Below the pieces are notes generated by a model, which was not told the origin of the DNA, searched no databases, and saw only the letters and a program-made list of their open reading frames with translations. A program made the translations under genes and the position numbers. Positions 8,591 to 16,039 of a DNA stretch of 16,039 nucleotides are shown here, piece by piece. Positions within the stretch are counted from its first letter, which is position 1. Each line of letters starts with the position of its first letter. The stretch spans positions 1-16,039 of the forward strand of contig JABYQN010000024.1 in assembly GCA_022606135.1 (NCBI GenBank), in the 5' to 3' direction. Source of the DNA: Fomes fomentarius. Taxonomy: Eukaryota; Basidiomycota; Agaricomycetes; Polyporales; Polyporaceae.

Positions 8591-9200
8591 GTCAGTCACT
8601 GGTGTATACAACTGGTTATGCTGACTTCTTGTAAAGGTCACCACATCAATTCGTCGATGTTGTATGCACGATGCCAGGTTTTCTGGGACCGATCAGTTTA
8701 TGTTCACATGTATTGGCCGAATGAATGGAAACGCGAGATCATTGCGCGTTCTCTCCAGTGGAATGATCCAATATCCGAATGGTTCTCATCATACTGAGGT
8801 TTGATCCAACCAGAAACCTCATCCTACCGACGTAGTAATTTTATAACATGTCAGGATTCCTGCAGCTCCGTATCTTTGTTCCCATCCTGTCAAGAAACTC
8901 CTTCTATTTCATATAGCTCTCCTCATGAAGCCTCGTGAGGGACTCCTGCTATCGAAACACCGATCGGACCCGGACATAGTATGTCAAGAACCAGGACCCA
9001 TAGAAAGTGAGAGACGCAGCCAGGCAGGTACAAGGGTGTTGACTCGCCTATGCTCAATGTCTGTGATGCCAACATCTTCTGATGAAAAGTGTATAGAGTG
9101 CTATATCCAGCATTCCGACCGGTGTCGACTGTCTGTCATCCCCCGCCCTGAAGCATACACGGTGTGTTGTGTATATCAAGGGGCGTTTCATACCAAATAC
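8591..9200. other. Spacer between the two secreted-protein copies
   Basis: A 105-codon frame from ATG 8925 to 9242 runs into the second copy in another frame. It has no signal peptide or recognisable motif, so I treat it as chance. No third copy of the secreted protein is visible here. Confidence 0.45.
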
Positions 9201-9238
9201 CAACGACCCCTTTCCTCCACGTTATCGCCGCCACTTCG

Positions 9239-9617
9239 ATGACAGGCGCCGGCGGTTTCCCTGTCGCAGACCTGAAGAACGTACCCGCCCACCCTAACAT
9301 CACCCTCGGTCAGAACGGTACCCACATCGCCACGACACAGCAGCCGACCGACGCTACGCTCATCCTCTGCAGTTCGGTAGACTGTATCGCGCGTTAGGGA
9401 ATGCCAGTTGTTCAACCTGGACGATCCTTCCCTCAGGGGGCACGTGCGTGAGCACACTCCGTTCATGTCTGTCGTGATCTCGCAGTTCAGCGGCGCAGGC
9501 CTGCCGTTCGCTGTCCTCATTGGACCTCCGGGCTGCGAGGAGCTCGACCAGGTTGCGGCGGTGAACCAGTGCATCAACCTCGGTTTTCTCTTTGGAGACT
9601 TTTTGCTCGCAGATTGA
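9239..9617 (+). CDS. Small secreted six-cysteine protein, copy 2 (two frame breaks, doubtful start)
   Basis: Paralogue of the gene at 8131-8590. Shared landmarks in order: NITLGQNGTH, ATLILCSSVDC, ASC, GTC, GLPFAV, PGC, and VNQCINL, so six Cys in matching positions, with LC-x3-DC against LC-x3-NC. Frame breaks near 9391-9396 and at CC 9459-9460 are each healed by one base, after which one frame runs to TGA 9615. The in-frame ATG at 9239 leaves no signal peptide. The hydrophobic stretch PFLHVIAATSMTGAGG just upstream (about 9209-9256) looks like a signal peptide whose ATG is lost or altered. It is either a pseudogene or affected by the same base losses. Product function unknown. Confidence 0.6.
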
Positions 9618-10013
9618 ACTGATTGGCATAGGTGAGTGTGCTCTGGTACAATCTGGTATGCGTAACAGAGGGCTCACGCAAACCACGCAAGTCACGGCCG
9701 GATCGACTATTAGTCGTATGTCGTGCCACGGCTTCGGACTCACGGTGAGGTGGCGGTATCTCACTCGCTGGCGCTGGATGGTGGAGATTAGGTAGAGAAC
9801 GCAGTTTATGTACGTTACGTGCAGATTTGAAGACATGCCACAAGTGAATGACCAAGCAATCCATAACTTGCAACGCAATCTGATGACTCACCATCCTTGA
9901 GCGGGCGTTCAATAAAATGTCACAGGGCTAGTCACAAGTACAGTTCATTCAAGATAATTTAGCATACTTCGCTCCGTGTTCTGTGACCGTGAAATAGTCT
10001 GCGATGACTCTAG
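9618..10013. other. Intergenic, 3' flanks of secreted copy 2 and tyrosinase
   Basis: Convergent 3'-3' spacer. Overlapping minus-strand ORFs (9360-9912) are shadows of copy 2 and its flank. An AATAAA at 9910-9915 lies on the plus strand, about 300 bp after the copy 2 stop, and could serve as a polyadenylation signal. Confidence 0.4.
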
Positions 10014-10017
10014 TCAG

Positions 10018-12106
10018 TCAGATTCGCACCCCACCACGTCGGCCGCGCGTGACATCGGGATGGAAGACAGGACAAGCCATCGGACTGGCGAATATCGCAC
10101 CAGACCGAATGAAAGCTCCGTGGAAACAACAGTCACCTCGAGAGATGGGATTTCCAGTGGCACTACAGTTCCATCCACCTGAGACCGCCCCCGCAGAGAT
10201 GTCAGAGATTATCACTGGTGCAGGTGCGCCAATAACTTACCTTCTGGACGTACCAATGCAAATTCGTCTCCAGGTACGATTTGACTCTTTCAGGTGCGAA
10301 GGTATTCAGACCTGAATGCGCCGCGATTGCGTCGTTGAGATGGACGAAGCCCTCGATGACAAGGTCCGCTTGCGCGCGACAATTATCGCAATGCTGCGAG
10401 GCGCCATTCACAAACGCATGATGCGCGCCAACATAATGCGGGCTCGTGTGCCAGTCAGCCGGATCCTCTGGTGCTTCTCCAAGGAAAATCAGCGAGCTAA
10501 AGCTCGTTCCGAGCGCATATTTCTTGACACGAATGCGGGCCATCCATTCGTGGAAGTTGCTGGAGCAGTTTCTTGAATCGGACGCGCCGGAGCCGCGGAG
10601 TAAGTTTGAAGCAACTCTCTTCATCTGTAACGGGGCGGTGGCCTCCTTACGACTCTCGTAGATGTCGTAGAGTTCCCCAACAATTGTAGCGATGCGCGCG
10701 GCCACTTCGTCAGAATCGCCCAGGTCGAGTCCCTCGAGGTCAGGGTACGAGTATCCTAGGTCGGTCGTATCTACTCCATTGAAGTTCGCTGAAGCCCACC
10801 ACGAGTCTGCAGTATTCCGGAACGGTGTCAAGCCTAGATAATGATTTCAATTAGCGATTCTGACAAGGAGTGGTTCAACCGGCCATGTACTCGCCAGTGT
10901 CTTTGTTGATAACTGCGCCATCTGGGATAGTAGCGGTGCCTCCTCCTTGATGGGACTCAGTCACCCAGACCTTTGGGTTAGCAGCAGACCAGATTGAGAG
11001 GAGGCGGTCAACTTGACAGTGATGGAGGTAGAAGATCGGATCGAAACCTATACAAAAAGGAGAAAGGTCGAATGAACCAATCGCTGGCACTTGTCCTATC
11101 TGACGTACCGGCAGTCGCGGGATCACCCATGTGACCTGTCCCTCCAACCTGGTCATGGATACCGTCATGAATCGCCTCGAGACTACTGCCTACGCTGTCA
11201 TCGTCATCGCCGTTGGCGCTATGGTTGCTGAAAGCCGGCCAGGTGCGTACTCGGGTCAACAAGTTGATCGTCTGCAAGGTAATGTTGCTTTGGTCGCCTC
11301 GCAGCATGCTACAATTTGCTGAATATCCCCAATTAGATGGCTCCAAAGTACGGATCGAACGTACCTTATCATTTGGCTAACATTGTCAGCAGCGTCCTTG
11401 CCTTCAGTAGTTGGACGTCTCAACGTGGTAGGCCAATGGCGGAGGTTATCTGGAAAGTCGCTTACAGAGCTCCGGAAGCGATAACGAAGGAACGGATTGT
11501 CGACTAGGACAGTGCTACCATCCGGACGCGTGATCTTGACTCGCTCCAGAGAGATAATCTCCGGTGGCGGAACTGCGTTCTTGGCCCAGTCCCAGAAGGG
11601 CTGTCGAAGGTCTTCAGCGGCCTGCTTCCAACGTTCCTTGTCAACTGTGTAGGTCTCAGCGATCTCCATAGCATGCTTCTGTAGAATTTGCTAGATGCAT
11701 GTATCGTCGTCAATGGAGAGGCTTACAGCTGTGGATGACGCACAAACCTCGTAGAGTACGACGTACGGGCGATGCCATGTCGGGAATAGCACGGATCCGT
11801 GGGTACAGTACCCCTTCTTCAGGCTAGGCAGGTTGGGATCAAGGGAAACACCGGGCCAGGGAACGTAGGGCGCCCCGTGGATTCCTCCAACTTGGAAGAA
11901 GGAGGTCGCATCCTTCTCCGGCGTCCTCGACATAGCATCTTTGGGGATCCCTTAAGACTCGGCACATGACATTGGACAGACTGCGCGGGCATACCAAGGG
12001 CCTGGATGTAGAGAGAAAACATCTTATGCTTCTTGACGAAGTCGTTGATCTCGAGACGAGTACGAGCACCGGCAACACCAGTGGTGATGACTTGGTCGTC
12101 CGACAT
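10018..12106 (-). CDS. Tyrosinase (polyphenol oxidase), mushroom cytosolic type, seven exons
   Basis: Type-3 copper enzyme oxidising monophenols and o-diphenols to quinones, leading to melanin. Exons (minus): 12106-11995, 11938-11748, 11678-11365, 11308-11109, 11047-10880, 10833-10241, 10178-10018; introns 46-69 nt, all GT-AG, phases consistent. About 580 residues, the usual length. Copper A: His58 (GGIHG), His84 and His93 ([16 protein letters not shown]), Cys82 placed for the Cys-His thioether. Copper B: His253 and His257 (IHDGIHD), His282 ([15 protein letters not shown]). C-terminal lid domain from about 350 with the Y-x-Y motif (Tyr356-Tyr358). No signal peptide. Exon 7 reads [20 protein letters not shown], then a break at CC 10105-10106; one extra base gives the familiar tail [15 protein letters not shown] ending at 10018, otherwise the frame stops at 10014. 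Confidence 0.95.
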
Positions 12107-12754
12107 GATCTGAGCGAGTTGCGAGTTAGAGATGAGAATTCGAGGTGTTCGTATTCCCGAGAAATCCGAGTGAGAGGACACTGGAGGCACTGAACAAGCA
12201 ATGTCAGCTTAAGTAGTTGCGCACAGAGGCAAATGCATACCCACCCACACGTAACGATCGACCATTGGCATAAAGAGGGTCGTAGCGAAGACGCGGGCGA
12301 GAGGGCCATGACATGCCGTGTCTTACTTCAACGACAGTTTGGAGCCAATGGCAGCCTGCTTAGAACATTGATAACCGTATACATTCCATGCATCCGCCAC
12401 GGAATTACTGGCATGACATAGGCGACCAGAGGAGACTTGTGGCAATGGTCCTAGCGATATTTGCTCTGCCGTAAGGATCAAACCACAGCATGTAGGCACG
12501 GGTATCGTCCCTTGCATCGACAGCTCTTGCACAAGAGTGTGCATACGCCCTTCATTTCGTCAGTATTCCCCGGTGCAGCTGCTTGACCGCGAGATATGAG
12601 TACTCCAGTATGATAAGAACATGACGTACAGTATTCGAACAAGAAACTCTGCCAAAGCAAGAGATGCATGGACGCCCAATGCCAGCAGAAGCATGACATG
12701 ACTCCGCGCCAATCAACCGAAAGGACATCCTACTCCATGAAACATGCATGAACA
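12107..12754. other. Tyrosinase upstream region and 3' flank of the Rad60-like gene
   Basis: Both flanking genes are on the minus strand, so this stretch is downstream of the Rad60-like stop (12755) and upstream of the tyrosinase ATG (12106). A frame continues 28 codons upstream of that ATG (from 12190), but the family normally starts close to MSDDQ. No TATA box or other gene is evident; several short ORFs are unsupported. Confidence 0.5.
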
Positions 12755-14535
12755 TCACAGCCCGACAACTTCAACCTGGTCACCATCCTCCAAATCCGCC
12801 TCCCCAATTTCCGTTTCCGGATCCATCCTATCACCATCGACACTGAGCGCAGGAACCTTCACCGCAGCGGCTTTGCCCCGTCCACGGCCAGTCGCTGGCG
12901 CCGCGTTCACATACTCGGCTGCAAGCCCAGCCTTCTGGAGGAATGCGCGCACGATCGCTCCACATTTAGTCGAGGGCCGCACGAGTAAGGAGATGTCCTT
13001 GGGTGTCCTCGCGGAACGTACAAACAGGTGGAATGTGTTGAACTCCTTGTCGTCTTCGTTCTGGACGTGTGCCGACGCGGCTCCTCCTTTGGAGTCATCG
13101 TCAGAAAGCTCGATGGACTGCGAACGAGCGTGCGAGGGCGACCGTCGCAACGCGTCACCACCAATATGGCCAGCGGCCGGAGCGACCGAAGGCGAACGAA
13201 TACGCTTGTACTCTTGGAGATATTGGTATGTCGTCTTTTCCAATGCCTCTGTGCACAGTGTGAGCTTGGCACAGGGTCAGCATTCCCAAATTGACCTACC
13301 TAGCTCTGCTTCAGCCCAGATACCGATGCTGTGAGGGGTTGAAGACGGGAAAACTCGTTTGCCCTCGTAGCAGACGACCAAGTTCTCGACTCGGATGCTC
13401 GCAAGATCAGCAACCTGACTGAACAGCGGATGTAGGTTGTCATGCTGAAAACTAGTCAGGTCTGGAGAAGGCGCAGAGATGACAAAACAACTGACGCGTT
13501 TCTGAGTAATGTCCCAAGTTTCTGGGCGACCACTAGGGTTCATGGGATGAGGCTTCCAAGCAATCCTGATCTTGACATCCTGTGGGCCACCTACAGTATG
13601 TGTGCCGTCGTGCGCTTCGGACTGAACTCGCCGCGCTATTGACGCCAGTTCCGGGTCCAACTCGATGGCATTCGTAGATTCGTCTAGGACATCCGTTGGG
13701 GACGGCGAGCGCGGAGCATCTCCGACAAGCAGCCTGAGCAAGTAACGAAATATGAGATCTTGTTGCAAGGCATATTCGAGAGAAAAACTCACTGTACAGC
13801 CTCGCGCGCTCGTTGTATAGCATACTGGGGTAGTGCGGGCGGAGGGGTGATTGAGCGACTTCGAGCGCGTTTGTCCTTGGGTTGAAGGGAAGTGCCCTTG
13901 GTGCCGTTCGCGCCCTTTTTGCGGGCCTTGTTCGGAATGAGGTCGTCAGAGTCAGAGTCGGATGAAATACTGGTATAAGTATATGAAGAGTTAGCAACGA
14001 TAGAGCATTGAGCTTAGGGAAGGGCGTAACAAGTCGCATATAAGGAGAGCCATCAAACCCCCATATGACTCACATTATCTCAGACTTTCCTTTCGTCCAG
14101 TCCGGAGCAGCAGCGTTCTTCTTCTGCGACGGACCCCGCTTCTTCCGGGTACGCGACTTCGGAGACGACCCACCATGGTTCTCCTCGTCCGAACTATCCG
14201 AGGAACTCGACTTCCGTTTCCGGGACTCCTTCTCTACATAACGCGAGGATAATTAGTGGACTCACATTGAACCGGGGAGGTGACGCACCTTCGTTCAACT
14301 TGCTGATTCGCTTCCAATCTTGCGCACTACGCGTCTTGTTCCGAAGAAATAGCGCGTCTTCATCTTCGATTGTCGGCAAAACGTGTGTGGTTTTCTGAGC
14401 TTGTGTATATGATGTCCCAGCAGAAGACGGGCCAGGCGACGATGACGGAGGAACGTCCGTATCAACGGAGGCGGCAGCTGGCGCGCGTGCGCGAGGACGC
14501 GGTCGTGGCTTGGGTCGCGTTGTGCTCGAGGACAT
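12755..14535 (-). CDS. Rad60/Esc2/NIP45-like protein with two SUMO-like domains, five exons
   Basis: RENi family: nuclear adaptors with C-terminal SUMO-like domains acting with the SUMO pathway and Smc5/6 in DNA repair and replication-fork stability. Exons (minus): 14535-14289, 14233-14074, 13969-13793, 13733-13300, 13248-12755; introns 55, 104, 59 and 51 nt, GT-AG, phases consistent, giving 503 residues without a frame break. The N-terminal half is basic and Ser/Arg-rich, with two acidic-flanked SUMO-interaction-like motifs (EIIISSDSDSDD near residue 135; SIELSDDDS near 382). SUMO-like domain 1: about 245-335 (VKIRIAWKPHP ... VENLVVCYEGKRVFPS). SUMO-like domain 2: about 420-503 (DISLLVRPSTKCGAIV ... 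LSVDGDRMDPETEIG ... DGDQVEVVGL); it ends without a di-Gly, as expected for Rad60-SLD. Divergent from the NTR2-like gene. Confidence 0.88.
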
Positions 14536-14791
14536 TGGGGTAACAAGGCAAAGTCTAACCGTGGGAAAGACTTGACATTCGCGGAGTTTTGATGAGACAC
14601 GTGATACACGCGCTTAGAGGGCGCTTGAACTCTATAGCTCGACTCTCAAACTAAGACTAAGAACTTGCCCATTCCACTTGACTCTGACTCTCTGTTACGG
14701 TGGTCGTGAGAGGAAACTGTGGCGAGACTTGTTGCCGGAGACTACGCTTGCTTTGTTTGTGTTATATCTGGGGTGTCTGCCGCTAGACGAC
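14536..14791. promoter_or_regulatory. Shared divergent promoter region (Rad60-like / NTR2-like)
   Basis: 256 bp between two head-to-head start codons. It contains a CACGTG E-box core at 14598-14603, 63 bp from the Rad60-like ATG and 189 bp from the NTR2-like ATG. No TATA box is clear for either gene. A bidirectional promoter is an inference from spacing. Confidence 0.55.
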
Positions 14792-16039
14792 ATGGCTGAA
14801 CCACCTGTGATGTTCAAGAGGACCAAGTCCAAGCCTTCACAACGCGGACGCGTCCCAACAACAGATGCTGCCCCGGCAGTGGAGGAGGGAGAGCCTGAGG
14901 AGTCCCCAAGCGCACTTGCTGTGAAGCTTAAGAAGAAGACGCGTGCAAAGGCGAAGTCCGCCCTCAGCTTTGGAGGAGACGAGGAGGTGAGACGTCAAGC
15001 TCGCATGTATCAGTAACTTCTGACGGGTGCCCGTATGTTTGTAGGAGGGCGATGGGGAAGTATTTCAATTAAAGAAGTCCAGTTTGAGCAAGAAGCTCAA
15101 GTTGGGAAAGGCTGCACCAGGGTACGCGTCCATCTGTATGAGCCCGATGCTTAGTCTTTGTGCTCGAGCTCCCATGTACGCTAGTTCGACGATACTGTCA
15201 CAATGGAATATCTCCTTCACTATCGTTCTCGAGCGTGAATGATGTAGAGCGCATGGAAGCGCGAGCACAAAGAGTGATCTCGAAGTATTCTGTCCTATGA
15301 GTACTCATGCTCTCTCGTCTTTGCATAGTGTCAATCTCGAGACGACCATCACTCCGAAATCCACTGGACCCACATACGACGCAGCGTACCTCTCCCAGCT
15401 CAAAGCCAACACCCCATCCGCACGATTTCCTCTTCCCGCAGGAGACTCCTATGACGCCGATATATCTATGGACGTGGACTCTCCCGCTCAGCTGTCAGCA
15501 CTGAGCAATATCGCAGGTGTGTGAACATCTGATCGCTGCCGCGCATCACCGTTTAACGAGCAATCAATGCAGATGAAGAGACCGAGACTGCCATCCCGTC
15601 TGCATCCTCCGTCCTAGCTGCAAAACAGAAGCGAGAACGGCTCCGTGCCTCCAAGCCAGGCGAAGACTACATATCGCTGTCACTCACGAAGCGGAGTGAT
15701 TATTCGCAAGGACCACATCCTGACAGCAGACTTGTGCGGGAGGAAGACGAGTTGGGTGACGCAGATGACGGTGCGGTGGAGCCCGTTAACATTTAGCCTC
15801 TCGCCATTGACTGACTGGAGTGCTCTTCAGAGTATGCTGAATACACTAGTGCACAGGAACGGATTGCTCTCGGGAAAAAATCGCGGAAGAAGGAAGCGCA
15901 GAAGCGCCGCGAGGAGATGAATGAGATGATCGTGGACGCGTATGCCATCTGTACACTTATCCGTGAGCAGTGACTCACTGACTTATAGGGCGGAGGAGGA
16001 TGAAGAGACGAAGGAGTGGAGCAAGAACAGCTCCGTCGC
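14792..16039 (+). CDS. NTR2/GCFC-like spliceosome disassembly factor, 5' part (cut by window edge)
   Basis: Matches the nineteen-complex-related protein 2 family (NTR2, PF15458; related to GCFC/PAXBP1), which with Ntr1 and the helicase Prp43 disassembles spent spliceosomes in the nucleus. ATG 14792. Exons 14792-14986, 15045-15121, 15329-15516, 15573-15770, 15831-15939, 15989-end; introns 58, 207, 56, 60 and 49 nt, GT-AG, phases consistent. Visible: N-terminal FKRTKSKPSQRGR, acidic linker, GPTYDAAYLSQLKANTPS, SASSVLAAKQKRERLRASK, EDYISLS, SRLVREEDELGDADD, AEYTSAQERIALGKKSRKK, RREEMNEMIVDA, DEETKEW. In the last exon the frame after KEW needs one G (run at 16018-16019) to read EQEQLRR, the expected family sequence; uncorrected it reads SKNSSV. 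The 3' end lies outside the window. Confidence 0.82.

Noticed and set aside
8925..9242. 105-codon plus ORF between the secreted copies
   Set aside because: No signal peptide, no motif, and it overlaps the start of copy 2 in another frame.
10004..10576. Plus-strand ORFs antisense to the tyrosinase 3' exons
   Set aside because: They mirror well-supported tyrosinase codons and have no protein-like features of their own.
1..16039. Transposons, CRISPR arrays, viral or toxin genes
   Set aside because: No transposase, reverse transcriptase, terminal repeats, spaced direct repeats or viral motifs were seen on either strand.

Overview
The window reads as nuclear DNA of a filamentous basidiomycete, most likely an agaricomycete (mushroom-forming) fungus. 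Genes on both strands are split by many short introns (mostly 46-120 nt, nearly all GT-AG). Products are typical of that group: a mushroom-type cytosolic tyrosinase, a DUF3605 protein, small secreted cysteine-rich proteins and house-keeping proteins. I saw no prokaryotic operon, CRISPR array, recognisable transposon, or rRNA/tRNA gene.

Layout. Positions 1-2700: no gene I can name; two or three stretches look coding or spliced (about 330-843 minus, 928-1500 plus, 2230-2690 plus). 2984-3871 minus: phosphopantothenoylcysteine decarboxylase (coenzyme A synthesis). 4092-5397 plus: RanGAP (Ran GTPase-activating protein, Rna1/RanGAP1 family). 5684-6858 minus: DUF3605 protein, convergent with RanGAP. 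6859-8130: long intergenic stretch with at most one doubtful small ORF behind a TATA box. 8131-8590 and 9239-9617 plus: tandem paralogues of a small secreted six-cysteine protein. 10018-12106 minus: seven-exon tyrosinase with all copper ligands. 12755-14535 minus: five-exon Rad60/Esc2/NIP45-like protein with two SUMO-like domains. 14792-16039 plus: six exons of an NTR2/GCFC-type spliceosome-disassembly protein, cut by the window edge and divergent from the Rad60 gene.

The most striking property is not a new system but a damage pattern. RanGAP, the decarboxylase, DUF3605, both secreted proteins, the tyrosinase tail and the last NTR2 exon all carry reading-frame breaks. Nearly all are healed by restoring one base, usually in a run of identical bases. 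Between breaks the proteins are well conserved, including catalytic residues. The Rad60 gene has no break and the tyrosinase only one. The simplest reading is a consensus sequence that under-calls runs, worst in the left half, rather than a cluster of dying genes. Anyone annotating this contig automatically would get badly fragmented models.

The genes do not form an obvious pathway. They are mostly unrelated house-keeping genes (CoA synthesis, nuclear transport, SUMO-linked genome stability, splicing) around an accessory patch (8.1-12.1 kb) with secreted-protein duplicates and a phenol oxidase.
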